From Fodinibacter sp963747405 (GTDB lineage Bacteria > Actinomycetota > Actinomycetes > Actinomycetales > Dermatophilaceae): a DNA stretch of 64,000 nucleotides. The translations under genes were made by a program, and so were the position numbers. The notes under the pieces were generated by a model, which was given only the letters and a program-made list of their open reading frames with translations, was not told where the DNA came from and searched no databases. The DNA lies in NCBI GenBank assembly GCA_963747405.1, contig CAVVFG010000017.1, positions 30,479-94,478 on the forward strand, written 5' to 3'. This document shows, in pieces, positions 18,024-26,431 of this stretch (position 1 is its first letter; the number at the start of each line of letters is the position of its first letter).

Positions 18024-18806
18024 TCAGCCCCGGACCCGCACCGAGAGGCACGTGACGCAGCCCTCGAGCTTCTCGAACTCCGACACGTCGACCTCGGTGA
18101 CGGTGTAGTCGCGCTCGCGGTAGGAGGCCGCGGTGCGCGGTGCGCTGGTCGCCATCAGCAGGTGGTCGTCGGCCAGGTGCACGACGTGGGCGCCGCCTTC
18201 CTCAGGCACGTCCTCGTAGGCGGGGAACGCCTTCTTGTCGTCGACGACCGGGCCCCAGCCGACCACGGTGCCGTCGGGCAGGGCGGTGCAGGCCGACTTC
18301 AGGTGCAGCACCCGCTCGACCGGCACGGCCTGCACCCGAACTCCGAACTCGCGCAGGTGCATTGCGAGCTGCTGGATGCCGATTCCGTTGGTGCGCCCGC
18401 CGAGGCCGACGTAGGCGGTGCCCCCCGCGCGCAGCACGTCGCCACCGTCGAGGGTGCCGGGCGCCTCGATGTGGGCGATGCGCAGGCCGAGGTCACGCAC
18501 CGCCCGCTCGACACCGGCCACCTCTCCGCGGCGCTCGGGGGCGCCGGAGCGGGCGATGACGGCGAGGTCACCGTGCACGACGACCGGGTCCTCGACGAAG
18601 ACGGCGTCGGGGTGGTCGTCGGCGGGCTCCACCTCGACGATCGTCCAGCCGTTGCGGCTCAGCGCGTCCACGTATCCCTGCCACTGCTGGCGGGCCAGGT
18701 CGAGGTCGACCGGGGTGCGGTCGAGGTGGGTGACGATGCCATCGGCCAGGCGCGGGCCGGGCCGGCGGACGAGCGCGATGGGGGGCGTCACAGCATCCGG
18801 GCTCAC
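18024..18806 (-). CDS. ddaH: Dimethylargininase / arginine-deiminase-family hydrolase
   Basis: 260-residue amidinotransferase-fold enzyme; DDAH hydrolyses N-omega-methylated arginines to citrulline and methylamine. Substrate Asp/Glu in DAVFVED, TLDGGDVL, catalytic His in VLHLKSACT and catalytic Cys in LEGCVTCLSVRVR are visible. GTG 18806 forms a GTGA overlap with the acdS stop; ATG 18818 is the alternative. An ornithine/citrulline-type relative with different substrate cannot be excluded. Confidence 0.85.
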   Translation of the reverse strand: MSPDAVTPPIALVRRPGPRLADGIVTHLDRTPVDLDLARQQWQGYVDALSRNGWTIVEVEPADDHPDAVFVEDPVVVHGDLAVIARSGAPERRGEVAGVERAVRDLGLRIAHIEAPGTLDGGDVLRAGGTAYVGLGGRTNGIGIQQLAMHLREFGVRVQAVPVERVLHLKSACTALPDGTVVGWGPVVDDKKAFPAYEDVPEEGGAHVVHLADDHLLMATSAPRTAASYRERDYTVTEVDVSEFEKLEGCVTCLSVRVRG

Positions 18807-19828
18807 GAGGCCGGCCACAGCGAGTGGTAGGCGTTGAGCGCGGGCTGGCCGCCGAGGTGGGCGTAGAGCACCGTCGAGTCCCTGGGGATGTCGGCGGAGC
18901 GCACCAGGTCGATGAGCCCGGCCAGCGACTTGCCCTCGTAGACGGGGTCGGTGATCATCGCCTCGAGCTCGGCGCCCAGGCGCATCGCCTCCATGGTGGA
19001 GTCGACGGGGACGCCGTAGCGGTCACCGGCCCAGTCGGGCAGCAGGGTGAACTCGTCGTCGCGCAGGTCGCGGCCGAGCTCGATGACCTCGGCGGTGTGG
19101 CGGGCGATCCGCTCGAGCTGGGAGCGGGTGGCGTCGAGGGTGGCAGAGGCGTCGATGCCGATGACGCGGCGCTTGACGCCGGTGAGGTCCTCGAGCGCGG
19201 CGAATCCCGCGACCATCCCGGCGTGGGTGGAGCAGGTGACCGTGCAGACCACGATGGTGTCGAAGTGCACGCCGAGCGCCTTCTCCTGCTCCGCGAGCTC
19301 GAAGGCGTAGTTGGCGAAACCGACTCCCCCGAGGGGGTGTTCGCTGGCACCGGCCGGGATCGGGTACGGAGTGCCGCCGCCCTCCTCCACCTCGCGCAGC
19401 GCGTCCTTCCACGAGTCGCGGATGCCGATGTCGAAGCCGTGCGGGTCGAGGCGGGAGTCGGCGCCCATCATCCGGGAGAGCAGGATGTTGCCGACCTTGT
19501 CGTTGACCGGGTCGTCCCACGGCACCCACTTCTCCTGCACCAGACGGCATTTCAGGCCGAGGTGTGCGGCCACCGCGGCGACCTGACGGGTGTGGTTCGA
19601 CTGGTAACCGCCGATCGACACGAGGGTGTCGGCGCCGCTGGCGAGCACGTCGGGGACGATGTACTCGAGCTTGCGGATCTTGTTGCCGCCGAACGCCAGC
19701 CCGCTGTTGACGTCCTCACGCTTGGCCCACACCTGAGCTCCGCCGAGGTGGTCGCTGAGTCGGCGCAGGTGCTGCAGCGGGCTGGGACCGAAGGTGAGCT
19801 GGTGGCGCGGGATGTCGTGGAGACGCAT
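18803..19828 (-). CDS. acdS: 1-aminocyclopropane-1-carboxylate deaminase
   Basis: 341-residue PLP enzyme that cleaves the plant ethylene precursor ACC to 2-oxobutyrate and ammonia. PLP Lys50 (GGNKIRK), nucleophile-assisting Ser77 (GGYQSNHT), Tyr271, Tyr297-Glu298 (DPVYEGKS) and Leu325 (YAHLGG) are all present. The Glu and Leu at these two positions are the ones that separate true ACC deaminases from D-cysteine desulfhydrases. Heads an operon with ddaH and a GNAT gene. Confidence 0.9.
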   Translation of the reverse strand: MRLHDIPRHQLTFGPSPLQHLRRLSDHLGGAQVWAKREDVNSGLAFGGNKIRKLEYIVPDVLASGADTLVSIGGYQSNHTRQVAAVAAHLGLKCRLVQEKWVPWDDPVNDKVGNILLSRMMGADSRLDPHGFDIGIRDSWKDALREVEEGGGTPYPIPAGASEHPLGGVGFANYAFELAEQEKALGVHFDTIVVCTVTCSTHAGMVAGFAALEDLTGVKRRVIGIDASATLDATRSQLERIARHTAEVIELGRDLRDDEFTLLPDWAGDRYGVPVDSTMEAMRLGAELEAMITDPVYEGKSLAGLIDLVRSADIPRDSTVLYAHLGGQPALNAYHSLWPAS

Positions 19829-19894
19829 GCTGCTGGTTCTACCACCGACAACCCGGATGCGGTCAGGGACGTCCGTGGGCCACCCTTGGTTCTC

Positions 19895-20800
19895 GTGACC
19901 ACCGACCTGCCTGCCGGCCTGACCGCCCGGCCGCTCACGCCGAACGACCTCGACGCGGCCTTCGCCGTGTACTCCGGTGCCGAGCTCGAGGATGCCGGCC
20001 ACCTCGCGCTCGAGCCGGAGGACATCGCGGGCGACTGGGCACGTCCCAGCTTCGACCTCGCGGCCGACAGCATCGGCGTCTTCGACGGCGACCGGCTGGT
20101 CGGGGCGGCCGAGGTGACCCGGGGTGGCTCTCGGTCCGAGGGGGCGGTGCTCCCGGGCGAGCGGGGACGTGGCATCGGGTCGTGGCTGGTGGTGTGGATC
20201 GAGCGGCGCGCGAGGGAGATGGGGGCCCGCCGGGTCGGGCAGGTGACGTCGGACGGGTCGCTCCCCCAGCGGCTGCTGCGCGGGAGGGGCTACACGCTGG
20301 GCCACACGTCGTGGGTGCTGGAGCTGCCCGAGGGCCGCGAGTTGGCCGAGCGGCCGCTGCCCCCTGGCTACGTGATCGTGACGGCCGACACCGAGGAACG
20401 GACGCGGGCGGCCTACGACGTCCTCCAGGACGCGTTCGACGAGTGGGAGGGCCGGGTGCGCGAGTCGTTCGAGGACTGGGCGGCGACGACCGTGCGGCGG
20501 CCCGGCGCCCAGCCGTGGCAGCTGCGGGTGGTCGAGCACGAGGGTGCGGTCGTCGGCGCCTCCTTCACCATCGTCGACAGCCAGGGCGCCGGCTACGTGC
20601 ACCAGCTCGCCGTGCAGCGCGCGCACCGCGGTCGCGGTCTGGCCCAGTCCCTGCTTGCCGACGCGTTCGGCCAGGCCCGTGAGCGGGGCGCCCAGCGCAG
20701 CGAGCTGTCGACCGACTCACGCACGGGGGCGCTCGACCTCTACCTCAAGGTGGGCATGGAGGTCACCCAGACCTGGACCTTCCTGGTGACCGACCTCTGA
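19895..20800 (+). CDS. Tandem-GNAT acetyltransferase
   Basis: 301 residues with two GNAT domains. The first (about 10-140) has GERGRGIGSWLV; the second (about 155-300) has YVHQLAVQRAHRGRGLAQSLL and ALDLYLKVGMEV. The same architecture is used by mycothiol synthase-like and other actinobacterial acetyltransferases, but MshD cannot be claimed. GTG 19895 is the first start after the divergent acdS gene. Confidence 0.78.
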   Translation: MTTDLPAGLTARPLTPNDLDAAFAVYSGAELEDAGHLALEPEDIAGDWARPSFDLAADSIGVFDGDRLVGAAEVTRGGSRSEGAVLPGERGRGIGSWLVVWIERRAREMGARRVGQVTSDGSLPQRLLRGRGYTLGHTSWVLELPEGRELAERPLPPGYVIVTADTEERTRAAYDVLQDAFDEWEGRVRESFEDWAATTVRRPGAQPWQLRVVEHEGAVVGASFTIVDSQGAGYVHQLAVQRAHRGRGLAQSLLADAFGQARERGAQRSELSTDSRTGALDLYLKVGMEVTQTWTFLVTDL

Positions 20801-20805
20801 CGGGG

Positions 20806-21060
20806 TCAGGCGCGCAGCGAGCCGACCAGGGAGACGTACTCCTCGCGGGCGTCCTCGACGCTCATCCCCTGCACCGAGGCCCAGGCGTCGTGCTTCGCGC
20901 GACCCACCGGGTTGGTGAAACCGGGGCGCTTGCCCTGCACGTCGCCCTCGCTCGCCTGCTTGTAGAGGGCGTAGAGCCGCAGCTTGGTCTCGTTGCCGGG
21001 GTCGATCACGAGTGAGTTGACGTGGGCGGCAGCGGCATGGAACTCGTCCTCGGTGGCCAT
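20806..21060 (-). CDS. Acyl-CoA-binding protein
   Basis: 84-residue four-helix ACBP that binds long-chain acyl-CoA in the cytosol. The signature LRLYALYKQASEGD, KRPG and KHDAWASV residues that contact the CoA phosphate and adenine are conserved. ACBPs are uncommon in bacteria. TAGAGT ends 6 nt before the ATG, suggesting leaderless expression. It is divergent from an acyl-CoA dehydrogenase gene across a 59-bp region containing an inverted repeat, which supports a shared role in fatty-acid oxidation. Confidence 0.92.
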   Translation of the reverse strand: MATEDEFHAAAAHVNSLVIDPGNETKLRLYALYKQASEGDVQGKRPGFTNPVGRAKHDAWASVQGMSVEDAREEYVSLVGSLRA

Positions 21061-21087
21061 GGCGCCACTCTAGGGCGGCAGGTGAGA

Positions 21088-21111
21088 CTGTGGAACACCC
21101 ACCTTCCACAG
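21088..21111. promoter_or_regulatory. Inverted repeat between ACBP and acyl-CoA dehydrogenase genes
   Basis: CTGTGGAA-CACCCACC-TTCCACAG, perfect 8-bp arms with an 8-bp spacer. The right arm abuts the Shine-Dalgarno (AGGAG) of the dehydrogenase. It may be a regulator operator serving both divergent genes, or an mRNA stem that limits ribosome access. Confidence 0.5.
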
Positions 21112-21119
21112 GAGCCACG

Positions 21120-23084
21120 ATGAGCGCGAGCACCGGGACCACGCACACCGACGACCAGACCGGCGGCCAGGCCCCGCGGGTCTCCGAGCGAGAGGCGCGC
21201 GACGTCGCGGAACAGGCGCGCGAGAGCGGCTGGGGCAAGCCCAGCTTCGCCAAGGAGCTCTACCTGGGCCGCTTCGACCTCGACCTGGTGCACCCGCACC
21301 CGCGGCCGGAGGCCGTCGACGAGGCGCGCGGCGAGGCGTTCCTGGCCCGGCTGCGCGAGGTGTGCGCCGGCATCGACGGGGCGCGGATCGAGCGTGAGGC
21401 ACGGATCCCCGACGAGGACATCGCCGCGCTCGCCGAGATCGGTGCGTTCGGCATGAAGATCCCCACGGAGTACGGCGGCCTGGGGCTGACGATGCGCTCC
21501 TACGGACGGGCCCTGATGCTGATCGGCTCGGTGCACCCCGCCTTCGGGGCGATGCTGTCGGCCCACCAGTCGATCGGTGTGCCCGAACCGGTCAAGCTGG
21601 TCGGCACGCCGGAGCAGAAGTCGCACTTCCTGCCACGGTGCGCGGCCGGAGCGATCTCGGCGTTCCTGCTCACCGAGCCCGACGTCGGGTCCGACCCGGC
21701 GCGGATGGAGAGCACGGCCGTGCTGACCGACGACGGGAGTGAGTACCTGCTCGACGGCGTGAAGCTGTGGACCACCAACGGGGTGGTGGCGGAGCTGCTG
21801 GTCGTGATGGCTCGGGTGCCGAAGCACGCAGGCGGGCGGGGCGGCATCACGGCCTTCGTGGTGGAGGGGAACGCCCCCGGCATCACGGTGGAGCGGCGCA
21901 ACGGCTTCATGGGGCTGCGCGGGATCGAGAACGGGCTGACCCGGCTGCACCAGGTGCGGGTGCCGGTCGAGAACCGGCTGGGCGGCGAGGGTGAAGGGCT
22001 GAAGATCGCGCTGACCACGCTGAACGCCGGGCGGCTGTCGATCCCGGCGATGTGCTCCGCCGGAGCGAAGTGGTCGCTCAAGATCGCCCGGGAGTGGTCG
22101 GCCGAGCGGGTGCAGTGGGGACGGCCCGTGGGCCGGCACGAGGCCGTAGCGGGCAAGATCGCGTTCATCGCGGCCACCGCCTACGCCATGGAGTCGGTCG
22201 TCGAGCTGACCTGCGCGATGGCCGATGCCGGCGAGACCGACATCCGGATCGAGGCGGCGCTGGCGAAGCTGTGGGCGAGCGAGATGGGGTGGCTGGTCGC
22301 CGACGAGCTGGTGCAGATCCGCGGCGGCCGGGGCTACGAGTCGGCGGCGTCGCTGGCGGCTCGTGGCGAGCGGGCGGTGCCCGCCGAGCAGCAGCTGCGC
22401 GACGTGCGGATCAACCGGATCTTCGAGGGGTCGAGCGAGATCATGCACCTGCTGATCGCCCGGGAGGCGGTCGACGAGCACCTCAAGGCGGCCGGTGACC
22501 TCGCCTCGGCGGATGCTGACCTGTCGGCCAAGGCCAGGGCGGCCGCGGGGGCGAGCGGGTTCTACGCGAGGTGGCTGCCGCAGTTGGTGACCGGGGCGGG
22601 GTCGGTGCCGACGTCGTTCGGGGAGTTCGGCCCACTGGCCAGGCACCTGCGCTACGTCGAGCGATCCTCGCGCCGGCTGGCGCGCCAGACCTTCTACGGG
22701 ATGTCGCGCTGGCAGGCGGCGATGGAGCAGCACCAACGCTTCCTGGGCCGCATCGTCGACATCGGCGCGGAGCTGTTCGCGATGGCCGCTGCCTGCGTGC
22801 GAGCGCAGATGCTGCTCGCCGACGACCCCGAGCGGGGGCGGTCGGCGCAGCGGCTGGCCGACGCCTTCTGCGGGCAGGCGCGGATGCGGGTCGACGTGCT
22901 GTTCGACGAGCTGTGGACCAACTCCGACGACACCGATCGCAAGCTGGCGGCGTCGGTGCTGGCCGGTGACCTCACCTGGCTCGAGGAGGGCGTGCTCGAC
23001 CCGAGCGAGGGCACCGGACCGTGGATCGCCCGGTGGGAGGCCGGGGCCAGCTCTGCGGAGTCGGTCTGGCGGGCAGTGCGCTAG
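21120..23084 (+). CDS. Acyl-CoA dehydrogenase, long (VLCAD-like) form
   Basis: 654-residue FAD-dependent dehydrogenase for alpha-beta oxidation of acyl-CoA thioesters. N-terminal helical domain (EYGGLGLT), FAD/substrate region (FLLTEPDVGSDPARM, LWTTNGVVAE), and catalytic base Glu436 in RIFEGSSEIMH. About 200 residues of extra C-terminal helical sequence follow, as in the very-long-chain type. ATG 21120 has AGGAG 8 nt upstream. The adjacent ACBP gene supports a long-chain substrate. Confidence 0.88.
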   Translation: MSASTGTTHTDDQTGGQAPRVSEREARDVAEQARESGWGKPSFAKELYLGRFDLDLVHPHPRPEAVDEARGEAFLARLREVCAGIDGARIEREARIPDEDIAALAEIGAFGMKIPTEYGGLGLTMRSYGRALMLIGSVHPAFGAMLSAHQSIGVPEPVKLVGTPEQKSHFLPRCAAGAISAFLLTEPDVGSDPARMESTAVLTDDGSEYLLDGVKLWTTNGVVAELLVVMARVPKHAGGRGGITAFVVEGNAPGITVERRNGFMGLRGIENGLTRLHQVRVPVENRLGGEGEGLKIALTTLNAGRLSIPAMCSAGAKWSLKIAREWSAERVQWGRPVGRHEAVAGKIAFIAATAYAMESVVELTCAMADAGETDIRIEAALAKLWASEMGWLVADELVQIRGGRGYESAASLAARGERAVPAEQQLRDVRINRIFEGSSEIMHLLIAREAVDEHLKAAGDLASADADLSAKARAAAGASGFYARWLPQLVTGAGSVPTSFGEFGPLARHLRYVERSSRRLARQTFYGMSRWQAAMEQHQRFLGRIVDIGAELFAMAAACVRAQMLLADDPERGRSAQRLADAFCGQARMRVDVLFDELWTNSDDTDRKLAASVLAGDLTWLEEGVLDPSEGTGPWIARWEAGASSAESVWRAVR

Positions 23085-23110
23085 CGGGCTGAGGGCTGGG
23101 CGCTGGCGGC

Positions 23111-24145
23111 TCAGCGGCGCTTGAGCAGCTCCTCGGCGATCTGCACGGCGTTGAGCGCGGCGCCCTTGCGCAGGTTGTCGCCGACGACGAAGAGGTTCAG
23201 GCCCTTGCCCTCGGGGGCGGCCTGGTCGGCGCGCACGCGCCCGACGAAGACCTCGTCGCGTCCGGTGGCCTGCAACGGGTTCGGCACGTCGGTGACGATG
23301 ACACCGGGAGCCCGCCCGAGCACCTCGAGGGCGGCCGCGGGGCTGATCTCGCGGTCGAACTCGGCGGAGATCGCCAGGCTGTGGCCGGAGAACACCGGCA
23401 CGCGCACGCAGGTGCCGGAGACGCGCAGGGCCGGGATGTGCAGGATCCTGCGCGACTCGTTGCGCAGCTTCTGCTCCTCATCGGTCTCGAGCGAGCCGTC
23501 GTCGACGATGGACCCCGCCAGCGGCACGACGTTGAAGCCGACCGGCACCGCGTAGATCTGCGGGTCGGGTAGGTCGAGTGCCGCGCCGTCGAGGGCGAGG
23601 TCCTTCGGGTCGCCGGAGGCGTAGCCGCCACGCAGCTGGGTGTCGAGCTCGACCAGGCCGACGCCGCCGGAGCCCGACACGGCCTGGTAGCTGCTGACGT
23701 GCAGGCGCACCAGGCCCGCGAGGTCGTGCAGCGGCTTGAGCACCGGCATCGCGGCCATCGTGGTGCAGTTCGGATTGGCGACGATGCCCTTGGGGATGAC
23801 GTCGAGGTCGTCGGGGTTGACCTCGGAGACGACCAGCGGCACCTCGGGGTCCTTGCGCCAGGCGCTGGAGTTGTCGACGACGACGGCGCCGGCCTCGGCC
23901 ACCCGCGGCGCCCAGACCTTCGAGGTCGAGCCGCCGTTGGAGAACAACGCGACGTCGAGCCCGGAGAAGTCGGCGGTCGCGGTGTCCTCGACGGTGATCT
24001 CGTCGTTCTTCCACGGCAGCCTGCTGCCCGCGGAACGCGCCGAGGCGAAGTAGCGGATCTCGTCGACCGGGAAGCCCCGCTCTTCGAGAAGCGTGCGCAT
24101 GACGTTGCCGACCTGGCCGGTGGCACCGAAGACTCCGATTCGCAT
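23111..24145 (-). CDS. asd: Aspartate-semialdehyde dehydrogenase
   Basis: 344 residues; reduces aspartyl phosphate to aspartate semialdehyde for lysine/DAP, threonine and methionine. NADP motif GATGQVGNVM, active Cys in NPNCTTMA and the later His-containing VFSGHSLAI are present. TAGACT ends 7 nt before the ATG, so it has its own promoter. It is not next to lysC here. Confidence 0.95.
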   Translation of the reverse strand: MRIGVFGATGQVGNVMRTLLEERGFPVDEIRYFASARSAGSRLPWKNDEITVEDTATADFSGLDVALFSNGGSTSKVWAPRVAEAGAVVVDNSSAWRKDPEVPLVVSEVNPDDLDVIPKGIVANPNCTTMAAMPVLKPLHDLAGLVRLHVSSYQAVSGSGGVGLVELDTQLRGGYASGDPKDLALDGAALDLPDPQIYAVPVGFNVVPLAGSIVDDGSLETDEEQKLRNESRRILHIPALRVSGTCVRVPVFSGHSLAISAEFDREISPAAALEVLGRAPGVIVTDVPNPLQATGRDEVFVGRVRADQAAPEGKGLNLFVVGDNLRKGAALNAVQIAEELLKRR

Positions 24146-24337
24146 GCGGACCAGTCTAGGGAGCAGCCCGGATGCCGGCCGCCGGGCTCACGATGCGGTC
24201 GCCGCCGCGAGCGACCCCTCAGATGCGCAGCGTGCACCGCCTCACCTCGAAGTTCCCCGCCATGAGCAGAGGACGCCACGCCGGCACGCGGCCCGCCACG
24301 GGGGTCGATACGCGAGCTGCCCGAACGGAGTGGGCCG

Positions 24338-25888
24338 TCACGCCAGGTACCGACACAGCTGGCGCTCGAGGTGGCTGGTCATCCGTGGCCTCCTCGGGAC
24401 CGGCAGACGCCGCCGAGCCCGTTCACGACGGAGGGCGCGCTTCCCGCGGACGTGTTCGGCCGGCGCGGTCGAGATCGGGGCCAGTGGCGGCACTGGGATC
24501 TGGCTGCCCCAGCCGAGCAGGGGTGGTGGTTCCGAGCGGTAGGTGTGCCCGAGCGGCGTGGTGATCTGCACGACTCGCCGCTCGTCGCCGAGCGGGGTCA
24601 CGCGGGCTCGCCAGCCGGGGGCTTCCTTGCCGTAGTTGCACCGGGCGCACTTGCCGCTGCCCTCGGTGAAGGCAGTGCGGCCGTGCTGGTGCACCGGGAT
24701 GGTGTGGTCGGCGTGCACGATCGGTGCCTCGCACCAGGGTGTGGTGCACACGTCGTCGCGCAGCACGAGCATCCGGCGCAGCATCCCGGTGAAGGTGCGT
24801 CGTCGCGAGTCCATGGCGACCAGGTCGCGCCCGTCCGGGGGCGTGTACAACCGGCGCAGCCATACCCGCTCCGCACGGTCCTGCGGGGTTCCTGCCTGCG
24901 AGCCTTCGCGCAGCCACGCCCGCGCGACCGGGGCGGGCACGGGCCCGTGGCCGGGGATGCGGGCCGGTTCGAACACGCCCCGGTCGGGGTCGCCGGTGCC
25001 CAGCATCGCCCGGTCGGTGATCACCAGGTGCACCTCCAGCGGGGTCAGCTCCCCGACGGCCCGACCGGACAGCGCCCGCAACGCGGTGTCGGCGGCGACC
25101 GCACCCACCCCACGCCCCTGCGGGGCCTCGTCGGGGCACTGCCCGCCGACCACCCCCCGAGCCCGCGCCTGCAACGCCGCGTGCGCCCCGACCACGTCTT
25201 TGAGCGGACCCAGCACGCTCAGGTACGCCATCCCGTCCGGAGCCGGCCGCACCGTCACCCGACGCGAGCGCACCGCCGCCTCCATCCGCGCCACCACCGA
25301 CGCCGCATCCAGCTCCGCCGCGACCCGGGTCGCCGCCGCACCCGCCTGCTTGACCCCCAGCCGGGCGGCCACCGGCCCCAACCGGGCATCCACTTCGCCA
25401 CGGTCCTGCCGGGACAGCGTGGCCGTGGCCTGCACCACCGCCACCGCCACCCGCTCACCGATCTCCCCACCGGTCAGCGCGGCCATCGTGTGCGGCATCT
25501 CGTGCACCAACGCCCGTGCCACTCCCACCAACCGGTCACCCGACGACGGCGACTCCCGCCGCGCCAACGCCACCATCGACCCCACCGAGCGCGCCACATC
25601 CCGCGGCTGCGTCACCTCCCGAGAGCAGCGCAGCGCATCGGTGGCCCGGGCCTGTCCCGCACACGCCGCCCCCTTGACCCGCTCCAACGCCGCGACCAGC
25701 TCCAGCCGCTCCCGATCACCCAACGCGCCGGTGTCGACCGCGGCCAGCCACTCCCGGAACCCGTCCACCACCCCCACCGCCGACCCGGCAACCACCGGCC
25801 CCGCAGCACCCACCGCGCCCACCGGACCTGGTTGCAGCGCAACCGAACCCGAACCCATGACCTGGTCGGTGCGCTGCTCTCGTCTCAT
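24338..25888 (-). CDS. DUF222 / 13E12-repeat protein with HNH nuclease domain
   Basis: 516 residues. The N-terminal 300 form the helical DUF222 domain (RREQRTDQ at the start, then SGDRLVGVARALV). The C-terminus is an HNH motif: CEAPIVHADHTIPVHQHG then CARCNYGKEAPGW, with the two Cys pairs that bind zinc. This family is multi-copy in many actinobacterial genomes and its role is unknown. TACGAT ends 6 nt before ATG 25888. The 192 bp separating it from asd hold only asd's predicted -10. Confidence 0.85.
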   Translation of the reverse strand: MRREQRTDQVMGSGSVALQPGPVGAVGAAGPVVAGSAVGVVDGFREWLAAVDTGALGDRERLELVAALERVKGAACAGQARATDALRCSREVTQPRDVARSVGSMVALARRESPSSGDRLVGVARALVHEMPHTMAALTGGEIGERVAVAVVQATATLSRQDRGEVDARLGPVAARLGVKQAGAAATRVAAELDAASVVARMEAAVRSRRVTVRPAPDGMAYLSVLGPLKDVVGAHAALQARARGVVGGQCPDEAPQGRGVGAVAADTALRALSGRAVGELTPLEVHLVITDRAMLGTGDPDRGVFEPARIPGHGPVPAPVARAWLREGSQAGTPQDRAERVWLRRLYTPPDGRDLVAMDSRRRTFTGMLRRMLVLRDDVCTTPWCEAPIVHADHTIPVHQHGRTAFTEGSGKCARCNYGKEAPGWRARVTPLGDERRVVQITTPLGHTYRSEPPPLLGWGSQIPVPPLAPISTAPAEHVRGKRALRRERARRRLPVPRRPRMTSHLERQLCRYLA

Positions 25889-26002
25889 ACACTAATCGTA
25901 CGCATGTCCACCCACAACCGGGCGACCCACCAGCGACCCTGTGGACAACTCGGATGGCCAGCCCCCCTGTGGACCACCAAGCCAGCGACGCGAGGAAGTG
26001 CG

Positions 26003-26338
26003 TCAGCCGGCTGCCCGCAACAGACCCGCGATCTCCTCGAACCCGTCCAGGGCAGCGCCGTGGCGCAGCGCCAGCGCCAGCGCATCCGCGTCACCCGATG
26101 GTGCGGCGGCCAGCAGCGCGGCATCCGGGTCGGCGGACGGTCGGTGGTCCTCGGCAGCGGTAAGCACGCGTTCCAGTGTGCGGTAACCCCGCTCGCGCGC
26201 CCTCGCCAGCGGCGTCAGCCCCTCCGCCACCGACTGCCGGCCCAGCTCTGCCCCGCCCGCCACCAGCACCTGCACCGTCGCCAGCTCGTCGGGCTCGTCC
26301 GCCCCGAACCGCACCGCCTCGTAGCCGATCCGGTTCAC
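26003..26338 (-). CDS. Ankyrin-repeat protein, probably truncated
   Basis: 111 residues from GTG 26338. It begins in mid-repeat (VNRIGYEAVRFG) and shows one good ankyrin motif, GLTPLARARERGY, plus a weaker C-terminal one. Third-position GC is high, so the frame is coding. The frame is open without a stop back to the era TGA, which is in the same frame; those 31 codons include a Cys cluster (CARWCAPYC) but no start codon. It may be the 3' remnant of a longer gene. Confidence 0.55.
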   Translation of the reverse strand: MNRIGYEAVRFGADEPDELATVQVLVAGGAELGRQSVAEGLTPLARARERGYRTLERVLTAAEDHRPSADPDAALLAAAPSGDADALALALRHGAALDGFEEIAGLLRAAG

Positions 26339-26431
26339 GTGGTCCTGGTCGTCGTCCTGGAACGGGCAATAGGGCGCACACCATCGCGCGCACCTGCGGT
26401 GCTCCGGCCTGACCGGGCGGAACCCGGCGCC

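Noticed and set aside
24338..25888. HNH/DUF222 gene as a transposon or homing element
   Set aside because: No terminal repeats, target duplication or transposase; DUF222-HNH proteins are ordinary multi-copy actinobacterial genes.
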